From positions 186,001 to 250,000 of the forward strand of contig ONZQ02000004.1 in the NCBI GenBank assembly GCA_900312665.1: a DNA stretch of 64,000 bases. Reading direction: 5' to 3'. The DNA comes from Cephalotrichum gorgonifer. Lineage: Eukaryota; Ascomycota; Sordariomycetes; Microascales; Microascaceae. Positions 21,407 through 32,245 of the stretch are shown here, piece by piece. Each line of letters begins with the position of its first letter. The first letter of the stretch is position 1. The position numbers were made by a program, and so were the translations under genes. The notes under the pieces are model-generated. The model did no database searches and had not been told where the DNA came from. It saw only the letters and a list, made by a program, of their open reading frames with translations.

Positions 21407-22432
21407 ATGTCATTATCTCCATCAGTCACTGAATATGGATCGACGACGAGCAGCACCATGAGAACCGCAACCGGGGCCGACGCAACGGAGGAAGATATCC
21501 AGCGGAAGCCCTGGAAATATATCGGCTACAAAGGATACGCAAACTTCATCGCATCTGATGACGACTTTCTAATTCTACGGCGCTTTGAGTCATTGAGCGC
21601 CAGAGTAGCCCTCAGTCTCCAGGACAAAATAACAGTTCTCGAAGAGGAGCTGGACAAGTTCGACAGAATATATAGCAGGCCCGAGTCTAGGGATGTACAC
21701 AATGGAACTATGAGAGACGACATAATAGAGGAACGTACGGAACTACTAGACATAATCGCAAAGAAGTTACAGAGGTACAGTAGGTTTTAATCAGCAGATG
21801 CTCTATCTTGCATATGGTAGAAAGCTAACACCTCTTCTTAGATGACTTTCTTCTTCAACAAACCAGTTTAAAAAAACTACCCCCAGCACAAAGGCGTGAT
21901 ATTAGGAGCATCAGGAATTGGCACTTCAACCATGACTATGGTGCAATTGCAACCCAGGAGCAGAAATATCTAGACAAGCCCGATCTCATCAACATCGTCC
22001 ACAAAGAGAAAACACCCCTGCGCCGGTTTATCGATAGCTCACTATATCTCCGGACCCTCCCAATATTCAAGCAAAGGAAGGACGAGCTGTATCACTACGA
22101 TGCCGGCCATGTGTCTTACTACTCGGACAAGCGTATCGACGGTTTCGTGTCGGCTGTGATAGTTGCCATTGGAGTAACGATGCTCATCACACCCCTCTGG
22201 ATTCTCCAAGGGTTGAATACACTCACGATGAAGCTTGGAATCATTACGATATTTATCTTCATCTTCCTGCTTCTACTATCGTTCACCATGGTGTCCAAGC
22301 CGTTCGAAGCCCTAGGGGCAACAGCAGCGTATGTTAATACCCGACTATCATAATGGACGAGATACTGACGTACTCCAAAGATACGCCGCCGTTCTTATGG
22401 TATTTATTCAATTTGGAACCGCAGACACATGA
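21407..22432 (+). CDS. DUF6594-domain membrane protein
   Basis: Three exons, 21407-21779, 21842-22328 and 22381-22432, give 303 residues. Introns have GTAGGT/TTAG and GTATGT/AAAG ends and restore the frame. The protein has the organisation of the fungus-specific DUF6594 family: an N-terminal soluble part with DFLILRRFESLSARVALSLQD (conserved RRF..L..R..L..QD pattern), an LDKPDLINIV segment, then RIDGFVSAVIVAIGVTMLITPLW and two further hydrophobic helices (about residues 235-300). The tail is short and hydrophobic. The family is expanded and variable in filamentous ascomycetes and its role is unknown. The last exon is only 52 nt. It sits head to head with the unrecognised 578-residue gene. Confidence 0.88.
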
Positions 22433-23864
22433 TCGGTGAGATGAGCAGTCTACTGTTTATTAGGTGCTACGGTGAGGTGGTGCCTATTGCCTTGACCTGG
22501 CCGGGGACCGCAGTCAAACCAAGAATAGCGAAAGGAGGCCGGAATGTAGTTCTGGGTTAGCCCGATGCAGTTAACGTTGACGTCCGTGTTGTATGGAAAG
22601 GAGATTCCATAGATAGATTGTCGACAAGACATTACGCTAGTATCCTATCACGTATCACGCATGCTCTCAGGGTGGACCACATAGGAGGTTTATAGGATTG
22701 TTGCATTGACAGTCTCTCATCGTATGTTAGACGTTTCTGTCCCACTTTCTCTCAATATTGTTTCGAGGGAGGTGTACCGACATTGCTGGGTGTTCTGTTA
22801 TCGTCTTCACCCTCGGGCTCGTACCTTGCCTGAACGGTATCTGCGGTCGTGTCTGCCTCCGAAAAGTCATAGGAGGTGACGCGCTCGCAGATATGTTGTA
22901 TCTGAGACGAATCCAGTGATCAGTGATGTTTAGCCATGACGGTAGGGCAGGGATGGGGAAGCATAGATAGCTTGCAGCGCTTGCACGGTAGTTGCAGTGC
23001 CTCAACTTACCAAGGGCTATAATCTATATTATCATAGCCATCTTCTTCATAGGGCACCTATGCTACTTTATCATCATTACTATCATAGTTCTGATATAGT
23101 ATATACTGGTGAGACTTAGTCAGGGGTCCTATCTTCCCATGTTTGGTCGCTGACTTAGCAGACAACTCTAGCTCAGCAGATATTTATGTTTGGAGGGCCT
23201 AGGAGTTGTATAGGAGCGTCAGATTCTGAGTTGGGCATCTCTGCTATGGCTTCTCTATGCATCATTTTGAGGCCAGCTCCTAAGCCCTGGGCAAAGGCTT
23301 AATTGCCTAGCCACCTTCTTTGACATATTCCACCTCGTGCCCAAAACGGCATCGTCGATGGAAACATTTTGGCGGGGTCAGTAAGTGGGGTATCTACAAG
23401 TACCTAGAAGGTACCCCGAGTACAAGTACAAGTACTTGTACTCGCAGTTTGGTTTCCTGAGCTTCATGGAGACCTCGGATAGAACCAAATAAGTCGATCT
23501 TCCATCCATGAACAGCAATGACATCATGACATAGGGATCCATTCATCCCCGGGTGAAAAGGCGACGCTAATAAGCTGGAGCTGAAGCTGAAGTGACGGGC
23601 TTGAGGCTGGGGCTGAGGATTTCTATGCGTACGGGGTACTTCTGGCAAGGCGAACCCACCCACTATACCGTATGTACATTGAACCAGGTCAACAGCACCA
23701 GACCTGCCCAGCAATGGATGCTCCATTCTCCCAATCCTAAGCACTTCTTCAACCCTCGCTCGATTCCCCAGAACTGCCCAACCACGTGCCAAGCTTCAAG
23801 CCTCAAGCCCCGAGCCCCGAGCCCCGAGCCCCAAGCCGCCATCGCAACCCTCACGGACCTGCCT
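22433..23864. other. AT-richer intergenic block and promoter of the AP-1 accessory gene
   Basis: About 22960-23390 is AT-rich with CTAT/ATCAT-type simple sequence and no coding capacity, a possible repeat relic. At 23395-23442 there is a dense cluster of GTAC motifs (GAGTACAAGTACAAGTAC and its inverse TACTTGTACTCG). A perfect 12-bp inverted repeat (23597-23608 and 23799-23810) and a CCCCGAG tandem repeat (about 23808-23831) lie just upstream of the next start codon. Confidence 0.5.
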
Positions 23865-25796
23865 ATGTCGAATAACGATCTGCTTGCGGACTTGGACGCC
23901 TTCTACAGAGGAGGCTCCGCCAGCGGATCGGGAGTCACACAAAGCCAGCCAAGTCACCCGGTCCAGCCCCAGACCCAGCCTGCTCAAGCTTCGCAATCCC
24001 AACAGCACACCCAGTTTCAGCCAACCAGCGACATATTCGGCTTTAATTCAGTAGCCCAAACGCCGCAGGGGGGTCTTGCTCCAGAAACGGATGGCGAGTT
24101 ACTCGACGACGACGACGATGACTGGGGAGGCTTTGAGACCGCCGAGGCACCGGCGGCCCCTCAGGATACGCCCCATTCCGCACCAAAACCATTCAATGTG
24201 GCCCCGGTAACAAGCCCCGTCCCGACCTCGTCGGACCCCTTTGCCGCCTTTTCCGTCGCCAGCTCGTCGCCCGTCCCGGCCCCAGCTGCGCAGCTAGACC
24301 TTGCGAGCTCGGCATGGTATGGCGGGGAACCTGCTCCAAGCACAAAGGCTAGACCTACCCCGCCGCCTACCTCGGAACTGATGAACAACAACCTCCTTGA
24401 CCTTGAATTCTCCTCCGGCCAGCCGTCTACACCGTCGTGGAGCCAGAGGGACACACCTCCGGAGAAGCCCTCTCGGAAGAAACCCTCTCAGAAGGATCCA
24501 AACGTTCTCTTCGATGCTGATGACATCGATGACTTTACCAGCAATGAGGAGGATGATGAATTCGGAGATTTTGAGAGTGTAGGACACTCAAATGGGGATC
24601 GACCTGCCATCACCAACACGTCCCGGCCCACAATGGTTGCAAGCCCACCTTCCATGGACCTGTTGTCGCGGGACGAGCCCTTTTCAGCCCCTGAAGCAAG
24701 CATTTCAGGTGCGCCACAAAGGCCAGACCCGCTACTAACAAATATCAATACCATGTCCTCGCCCACGTCTCCGTATCCCTCTCCCCTGAAATCCCCGGCT
24801 TTCCAACAGCGCAACCCGTTCCCTGGCCTCGGCGTTTCGACGTCGCTCAAGGAAGACCTGAAGAAGGCCGAGGATCCCACCAGCGAATCCCCACAGACCT
24901 CTTGGCCCGAGTTCGAAGGCGACACCGGCTCCGCAAAGGGTCCCAGGAACGAAAAATGGACCCCTTTCGAAGACTCTCCAGTAGAAGAGCGGCGCAAAGC
25001 GGCGTCGAACCCCAGGGCAGTGGCGACAGAAGAACCCGACAACTGGGATTGGGACGAAGCGGACGTTCCGGTCGCCACCACTAGCCAACAGCCGCCTCCA
25101 ACGCTGACCTCCCGAGACGACTACGACGACAACGAACCTCCGCCCACAAACATCCCGCCCCCCTCTGTCCTGATGACGGTCCTCCCCGAACTCTTTAGCC
25201 TCGCAAACTGCTCGGTCTTCAAGCCCGCGGCGGGACAGTCCGCCGCCGCAAGGAAGAAGCTAATGTCCGACCCGGCGACTGTCTCGTTCCTGCGCGCCTA
25301 CTTACTTATCGCCACCGTCGCGGCTCGCATCCTCGCTGGTCGCAAGCTGCGCTGGCACCGCGATAAATTCCTCGCGCAGGGGATGGCAATCTCCGCCGCT
25401 GGGGCGAAGGGGATGAAACTTGCGGGCGTGGACAAGGCGCAGATCGCGCGGGAGGACAGGGAGGCGGCTGACGTCGTGGTCGCGTGGAAAGAGCAGGTAG
25501 GGAGAGTGCGGTCCGCCGTCGCGGGCGCCAACGCGGCGGCGCCCGCGGAGTCGAGGGCCGGACCGGGGCTCTTGAGGGTTCCAGAGATCACCGAGTCCAT
25601 GCATGTCAGCACAGCCAAAGGCGTGCCATCCGCGCCGAGGCAGTGCGTCGTCTGTGGGCTGAAGCGGGAGGAGCGCGTGAGCAAGGTGGACATCGAGGTG
25701 GAGGATAGCTTCGGGGAGTGGTGGGTCGAGCATTGGGGGCATAGGGCGTGTAAAAACTTCTGGAAGGGGCACGAGCAGAGGTTACGGCAGAGGTAG
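23865..25796 (+). CDS. Aftiphilin/Laa2-like AP-1 (clathrin adaptor) accessory protein
   Basis: A single exon; 643 residues from the ATG at 23865 (MSNNDLLADLDAFYRGG). The frame is open further upstream, but that part is repeat-derived Pro/Ser sequence, so I start here. Residues 1-430 are disordered and contain adaptor-binding peptides of the acidic-phenylalanine type: DIFGFNS, DDDDDWGGFETAE and EEDDEFGDFESVG (FGDF/WGGF motifs that bind gamma-ear domains). The C-terminal 210 residues are ordered: LPELFSLANCSVFKP, a helical segment rich in Ala/Arg, and a Cys/His end (RQCVVCGLKREERV, then WVEHWGHRACKNFW) that resembles a small zinc site. The known family recruits or stabilises AP-1 on trans-Golgi/endosomes. 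The assignment rests on motif architecture, so the exact orthologue name is left open. Confidence 0.78.
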   Translation: MSNNDLLADLDAFYRGGSASGSGVTQSQPSHPVQPQTQPAQASQSQQHTQFQPTSDIFGFNSVAQTPQGGLAPETDGELLDDDDDDWGGFETAEAPAAPQDTPHSAPKPFNVAPVTSPVPTSSDPFAAFSVASSSPVPAPAAQLDLASSAWYGGEPAPSTKARPTPPPTSELMNNNLLDLEFSSGQPSTPSWSQRDTPPEKPSRKKPSQKDPNVLFDADDIDDFTSNEEDDEFGDFESVGHSNGDRPAITNTSRPTMVASPPSMDLLSRDEPFSAPEASISGAPQRPDPLLTNINTMSSPTSPYPSPLKSPAFQQRNPFPGLGVSTSLKEDLKKAEDPTSESPQTSWPEFEGDTGSAKGPRNEKWTPFEDSPVEERRKAASNPRAVATEEPDNWDWDEADVPVATTSQQPPPTLTSRDDYDDNEPPPTNIPPPSVLMTVLPELFSLANCSVFKPAAGQSAAARKKLMSDPATVSFLRAYLLIATVAARILAGRKLRWHRDKFLAQGMAISAAGAKGMKLAGVDKAQIAREDREAADVVVAWKEQVGRVRSAVAGANAAAPAESRAGPGLLRVPEITESMHVSTAKGVPSAPRQCVVCGLKREERVSKVDIEVEDSFGEWWVEHWGHRACKNFWKGHEQRLRQR

Positions 25797-25920
25797 GGGA
25801 GCTGACATCTTGCTGAGCTGCGGTGAAGATAGGCTGCCGTTTCTGGGATCGCGGCAGTTTAAATAAGCATCATTTCTCTCTCTCCCACCTGGTCTTTCTG
25901 TCTTTATTAACTTCTTGTCC

Positions 25921-26379
25921 CTAGAATCCTAAACAATCTACCCCTTTATTCGCACCTCTTACTCCAATTCGAAATGCCCCAAGGAAACGAGATACATCCC
26001 TTGTTGACTTCATCTCCAGCTTCCGTGCCGATCCCTCGTGCGTGAATGTCCAAGATGCGAGTAATATCGTTTCTCCAAGGCATTTCGAGGAGGCTTCCAG
26101 AAATGCAAGTGCGACCGTAGGCTGGATCCCTGTGACGTCGTCTTGGCAGCACTGCTTTATAGCAGTGTTGAGGCTCGATATCACGTTAAGAAGCCTCCAC
26201 CACCTCGGGAGGCATGCACATGCCCCGTCAGAGGTCTCAGCCTCTGGGTCCGCTGGGGCCGGGGGGGGGGGGACTTCTGGGTAAAGCCATACACGGTGTT
26301 AGCCCAATGAAAACTACACCAGCAAGATCGTAAACTCCGTCAAGGAAATCACCCAACAGTTCGTGGTGGCATCAGCCAT
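25921..26379 (-). pseudogene. Possible small gene or gene relic
   Basis: An open frame with a natural amino-acid mix runs on the minus strand from a C12 tract (about 26261-26272) to a stop at 25921. It includes NTAIKQCCQDDVTGIQPTVA and LAFLEASSKCLGETILLASW. Upstream, an ATG at 26379 opens a 20-codon frame (MADATTNCWVISL) followed by a possible GTGTAG...GCTAAC...CCCAG intron, but the frame does not join unless the poly-C length is wrong. I do not recognise a family. It could be the 3' remnant of a regulatory gene, a real small gene with a homopolymer error, or chance. Confidence 0.25.
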
Positions 26380-27989
26380 TTCGTATCAAAGAAGAGTCAA
26401 GAAAGTCGTACGATTGTGCTAGAAGTCAAGAATGAAGGGCCAAAGCGAGTAGCGGCACGAGCCGTTCTGAAGACCAGAACAAGAATCGGAGAGAACCAGA
26501 TGGTGAGAGCAGAGGAGCATGTACCCAGGCTGGACTGCCATTGCTCTTTCCTGCGGGCATATTCGGGAAGGCGTGATATGATGAGCTCCGATGACTAGAG
26601 TAAGGTGCGATCGGAACTGGATGTTACGAAACGGTGTGTTATTAGAGTGGGATGGAGTTACAGGAAGGTACGATCGAGCCCGGCTAGTCGATTGGGAGGT
26701 AGAGATACGTTTAGGCAGGGGGGATCCTGACGAGGGACCTCATGGCACCGGGAGAATCTCTGTAGAGGATGTGGACAAGTGGACTTGACATAGAAAAGGC
26801 GCCTGACGGGACATCGTATTCTCAATTCCTAAGAGGCTTGTGGGTCACAAGGTGCTCATGCTGTCAGGATAAGGTTGAAGATAGGTATAAAGTTGTAAAC
26901 AATGGGCCAGGTGAATAAGGCTTTACTGAAACCTTACGCGCAATGTTATATTAATGTTGTCCGAAGAACTTGCTGACTGGGGGAAGCTGACCACGATGCA
27001 AGGACAAGCACAGAGTAAGGCCCATTATCCATTCGGTCAAGATGCTAGATGGCTATGACACTGTGCAATATGTGTCTATTCGCACAGTGTATAATCTACA
27101 AATACTACCAATGTACACTAAACAGATAACAAGCATTGGCACCTTACTTGTAAAGACCTAAGTGCCCTAAGGTAGGGCAAGACAAGCCGGGTGCCTATGG
27201 TGGAATGGTCTCAAGCTTGAGGGTTTCCTGAACGGCATGTTCTTCCATATTTGTTTCTGCGAATAAGTCGCCTGGCAGGTAGGTCTACTTGGAGTCAAGT
27301 TGTCAGTATAACCTAACATGGACTACGAAGAAGTGATGTCTATGGCTTGCGGCACTTCCATGGGAGTGGTGGGGCGGCGCCGAGTGGAGACGCAAGACGG
27401 CCAAGCGCATGGGCTCCAGTCGGGGGGTGGCCTGGAACCTCCCCCCCCTCCTGCACGACGTCTCAGGAATGCACCTTCCTCTCTTCTATCACTATGCCTA
27501 CAGCAACAGTGATAGGCTGTTCGTAGGTCACCGGTTTGGTGGATACAATGTACCAAGTACCTTCCCGCTATAGCTTGACCGCTGCTGGAAGTTAGTGATC
27601 CATCCTGGTACACCAGTACTTGAGTGCTGTTGGCACTGCACTGTGGCTTCGCGTCTCATCATACCGGGCAGGCCTGGCCGCGGAAGGCGTGGGAACAAGT
27701 AGTGTGACCCACTCACTGACTGCTCTTGCCCCGTCTACTGGACGAATCACCATGTCCTGTCGTACCTTCCGCCTGTTTGGCCCACCAAGCGAGGGAATGT
27801 ATTAGTACATCGAGGTGTTAGTGCCGCCTCCCCCAGCTACTCGCACGCTCTATCACTCCCCAGCAGGTTTCTATGTCCCTCTGGCGCTGCACGCTCGCAC
27901 TCATGTAGTGGTGGACCTTTCGCTATTTCACCATCCACAATCCACCTCCCACCTCCACCTGCTGCTGGTCTCAAGATTCCCGTGGAAGG
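26380..27989. other. Gene-free intergenic region
   Basis: Nothing I can support. Moderately AT-rich, with only short open frames. A single CTCCCCCCCCTCC run at about 27438-27450. Confidence 0.5.
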
Positions 27990-28798
27990 ACGTATCCTCG
28001 TCTTACTAGATTCTCCTCCTTCCTCGCGTTTTCATCTCTCACATCCTCACCTCAAAACCTTCTCATCTCTCCTCCTCTCCCTCTTCCTCCCACCCTCACC
28101 ACCCGTCCTCTTTATCGACCCTCAACCTCTCCGATCCAAATACCCTCTTCCTTCATCCCCGACACCCGACTCTATTACTCTCATCACTCCCCGCCATCAC
28201 ACGCCTCCTCTCCTTCGCCCGTTTGCCATCTACCATCAATCCCATCTTCTTTCAGCTTTCAAAGACCCGTAGTCGTCTGTTCCAGGCCTCGCGCGGCAGA
28301 GCCAATTCCGGCCCCCACACACCTTTTCGCCCACCTGCCGAGCAGTGACCAACCTATATCGACGCCACCCCTCCAAACACCCCAACCTCGTCCAAACCTT
28401 TCGGACAGCGATAGTCACTCAGGCTTCTGGACTCAGTGTTGATAAATAAATCAACCGTTTCTACTCGTACTCTACTCTATTCATTTGCGGCACGAGCAGC
28501 CCACTCACAAGCGCCATTCCCCATCAGGAGCTCCCGTTTCTCCCTCTCCACGTTTCTCGCATCGACGACCCCGCCATTTTCCCACCCTTGTCCCGCTTGT
28601 CCCACTTGTCCCACCGCCGCCGAAACTATCCACCCACACCTCGACAAATCCGGAAAACCGACCTAAGGAAAATCCCAGGGACCGCCCGACCGCAACGTAA
28701 AAAAATCAACAAAAATATCGCCCTTTCACCCCGCCTCCAACCTCCTCCACCTGCATAAGCTCTCGGGAAATATCAGGAGCTCGATTGAATTATCAAAG
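27990..28798 (+). promoter_or_regulatory. CT-rich promoter/5' UTR tract of the KH-protein gene
   Basis: About 800 bases of strongly pyrimidine-rich plus-strand sequence (CTCCTCCT, CTCCCTCTTCC and similar), as found around transcription starts of highly expressed fungal genes. It ends at a good intron donor (GTATGT at 28799). Inference from composition only. Confidence 0.5.
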
Positions 28799-29071
28799 GT
28801 ATGTGCATAATATTCCACATAGCTCTGCTCTTCCTTTTACCCTCTGCCCTCTCCTCCTTCTCTCCATCCTTGCTCCCAGCTGGGACAGGTCGGTCGCCCT
28901 CTGGAGACGGCGCCTGGCGGCACTCCCCCCCAAATGCGCCTTTCCTGAGTTGCACCCCCCATTGTTGCGATTGAATAGCTGGGCTCAGGGAGCTTCTTCT
29001 ATTCACACTGCAGCAAAGTAGGCGATAATAATGACTACCAGTCCACTAACCTAACATTTCAATGACTATAG
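28799..29071 (+). other. Candidate 5' UTR intron
   Basis: GTATGT donor at 28799, CCTAAC branch-like site at about 29050, and CTATAG acceptor at 29071. The distance from branch to acceptor is normal. Removing it shortens the leader of the KH gene and eliminates several upstream ATGs. Confidence 0.45.
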
Positions 29072-29199
29072 CGCCTAAACCTCTCCCCCTCTTCTCCCGC
29101 CTCTCAACCCCTCCCCCCCACATCCACTACACCGAACCTCGAGACCACCTCAACCTCTCAACCTATACCGCTTCCTCGATTCCGGATACATCTCTCATA

Positions 29200-30432
29200 A
29201 TGGCCACCGTATCGGACAACATTCCCTCCAACGGGCTCGACATGGAGCACCTCGACCTTCACGACGAGCCTCTGGGTCCCGACGGGGAGCCCGCTCCCAA
29301 GACGGATGAGGAATATGCTCAGGCTCAGCTTACCCTGCGAGCCATCGTCTCCTCGAAGGAGGCTGGCGTCATCATCGGCAAGGGCGGAAAGAACGTTGCC
29401 GAGCTCCGCGACGACACCGGTGTCAAGGCCGGCGTTAGCAAGGTGGTCCAGGGAGTCCACGACCGAGTGCTGACCATCACAGGAGGATGTGAAGCCATTT
29501 CCAACGCCTATGCCATTGTAACCAGGGCTCTCATCGAGGGCGCCCCTACCGTCGGCATGGGCGGGGTGGTCCAGAACAACGGCACGCACCGTAAGCCTCA
29601 TCCTTATCCGGGTCTCGTTGCGACGTCGCTAACCCTTCCCCGCAGCCATCAAGCTTCTCATTTCCCATAACCAGATGGGTACCATCATCGGCAGACAGGG
29701 CCTCAAGATCAAGCACATCCAGGATGTCTCGGGTGTCCGCATGGTTGCGCAGAAGGAGATGCTACCCCAGTCGACTGAGCGAATCGTCGAGGTTCAGGGT
29801 ACCGCCGACGGTATCAAGCAGGCTGTCTGGGAGATTTGCAAGTGCCTCGTCGATGACTGGCAGCGGGGCACGGGTACTGTGCTGTACAACCCTGCCGTTC
29901 GTACGCAGACGGGAGGCGCTGGGAGCTTTGCCACTGGTGGCTATCCCGCGAGCGGTGCGAGCGGTGTTGGCGGCCGGAGCGACTACGCTAGCTCTCGAGT
30001 TACGCGAACAGGTAATGGCACCGATTTCAGCAACGGTAGCCCACGCTCGTTTAACCGGCGTTCTGATTCTGATGCAGCCACGCGTGGCCCTCCCACGCAC
30101 GACGAGAACGGCGAGGAGATTCAGACGCAGAACATCAGCATCCCGGCAGACATGGTCGGCTGCATCATCGGCCGTGCCGGGAGTAAGATCAGTGAGATTC
30201 GCAAGTCATCCGGCGCGCGCATCTCAATCGCCAAGGTCAGTACTCTCCTCCCCATGGTCAAACGTGTCAACTGGTGTCCTAACGTTTTCTGCAGGCTCCC
30301 CACGACGAGACTGGCGAGCGGATGTTCACTATCATGGGCACAGCCAAAGCCAACGAGTCTGCTCTCTTCCTCCTTTACGAGAACCTCGAGGCTGAGAAGA
30401 TGCGACGCAGCCAGGCTCCTCCTACCGAGTAG
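29200..30432 (+). CDS. Triple KH-domain RNA-binding protein (Rnc1/Pbp2/PCBP-like)
   Basis: Three exons, 29200-29590, 29646-30235 and 30295-30432, give 372 residues. Three KH domains are seen, each with an intact GxxG loop: KH1 (about residues 45-115, VIIGKGGKNVAELRD), KH2 (about 132-200, TIIGRQGLKIKHIQD) and KH3 (about 290-360, CIIGRAGSKISEIRK). A Gly/Ser-rich linker separates KH2 and KH3 and the N-terminal 40 residues are acidic. Intron 1 falls at the KH1/KH2 boundary and intron 2 lies inside KH3; both restore the frame (NGTH-P-IKLL; ISIAK-APHDETGERM). The family binds C- or U-rich RNA and controls mRNA stability and translation; fission-yeast Rnc1 acts on a MAPK-phosphatase mRNA. A long CT-rich leader and a candidate 5' UTR intron precede it. 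Confidence 0.95.
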
Positions 30433-32245
30433 AGAGGGTCTCTGAACGCGTATCGCGCCGCACTTGCCGATGTTCGTCCCTAAGAATTCTTAGTCTACGA
30501 TGTATTCCTTGCGTTCTTCTTTTTTTTTTTTTTTGCCTGGTACCTTTGCCTTATTCGATGGGGTCCGATTCTAGGGTCGGATATGCCAAGCGCCCTTGGT
30601 TTTGGACCTTCCAGATTTGGCTTGCCGCGAGGCTTCATGTCCGAGTACAGGAGATGGGGAAGCCTATACCACGATGCAATGACAGGCGCGCGTACTTCTA
30701 TTTCTTACTTTTGCCCCCTCACCTCGTACCCTCGCCGCACTTTGTTCCCTCACCCATATCTCAGAATAACCACAGCTCTCCTCCCTCCCGTCTCTGCTAT
30801 TTGTCCTCTTGTTTTACCTTGATCTCACATCCCGCAACACGACATCAATCCTCAACCGACGAAGGAGAAGTAAGGATTTCATTTACCGCAATCGGCTCAC
30901 TCTCTCCTTGGACGGCTGCCCTCCCCGTCTAACCCCTACGTCCCCGTCACCGTTTTAGCGACTCAAACGCCCCGACGGCACACCTCGACATATGCTTCTG
31001 CTCACACCTCGGCCGCGCCCCCTTTCGTTTTTCGTTCACCTAGGCGAAGAGTTCTCAGTCTCGTTGGGAGGAGGGTTGAGTGGACACTGTTGAAGCAGTT
31101 GGCTTGGTGGGGAAGGTGGAAGGGGTCTTATGATATCCTCATAACAGGTTGTTTCTTTTTCGAAAAGGCGCGATATCTTGCTTTCGATACCAGAAGGAAG
31201 GGTCCGAAGGGTGGCTCATTCTTGATCGGATGGTGCACACACACGAAACTGAGCTCGGACAATGGATGTTATGGCGTATGTGGCCAAGGGTGTCACGGTT
31301 GATTTTGCGTTGGATGGGGTGGACCTGGGAGATTCTAGTTTTGTTTTCTTTGGACGACTAACCGGCCGAGCACCCCGGATGCTTTATACCTTGCTCTCGT
31401 TTCCGAACAAGTCCTTACTCAGCCTGGCCACTGCTCTCGCGACCGCACATCACTTATCCCTCCTCCTCCTCCTCCTCACTCGATCCTCAGTCGGCCATGG
31501 TTTACCTGTCCTAATAGCATGGATAGGAGAGCTCTCCGTGCGAAGAAAAAAAGATGACGATGAATATCATTACGTTTTGTCAAGTTGACTTTGTTTCAAT
31601 TGAATTGCGTTCATGTGAGTGTGTGACTATGTGACTATGTGTGTGGGAGTCGGTGAAATATAATAATATCACTGGGTGAGCGAGAGCTGTCGTTCCAGTC
31701 TTCATTGAAGAATAATACCACCGAGTCCAGTTTGACGAAGAACCTGTACTGGAGTCCGTGAGATGAGAGTGCCGTGCCCCGCCCCCACAAAATAGAGACG
31801 TACCTAATACGGGTTAAATGAGAAGATTCCCGCTGTCACCTTGGTACCCTGTACCTTGCCTGGGTCCAGAACAGAATTGAAGCCAGCATGTCATCTCCAA
31901 TTGACATCAGAGCTTAATTGACCTTGCCCGCCGTCTTGAACCTGGCTCACTCACTCGGCCATTCTGTTCCTTCCTCTTGACACGTTCTTTACTTTGCTTT
32001 CCCCTCCCCTTCCGTGCGAGTAATAGTAGATCAATTGTTTCGCTTCGCTTATTTCTTTTGCCTCTTTTTTGGCCTCTTTTCTTTTCCGTCACACGTTCTT
32101 GTTCCTGTCTCATCGAAACATCTGCCACCATTTGCGACGCGCGAAGCATTATTCGTCGACCGGGCATCCGGCAACGCAGCACTCCTTTTAAACCACCACC
32201 ACCACCACTCTTGACTCCGGTATCTCTGGATTGAGAGAACGAGAA
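30433..32245. other. Intergenic region
   Basis: Contains the 3' UTR of the KH gene (T16 run at about 30519-30534) and the promoter/leader of HUT1 (about 31960-32245, with an ACC repeat at 32195-32212). The open frames at 30546-30932 and 31090-31590 show no recognisable content. Confidence 0.5.

Noticed and set aside
30546..31590. Two or three open frames of 70-130 codons after the KH gene
   Set aside because: They lie in pyrimidine-rich 3' sequence and show no conserved pattern.
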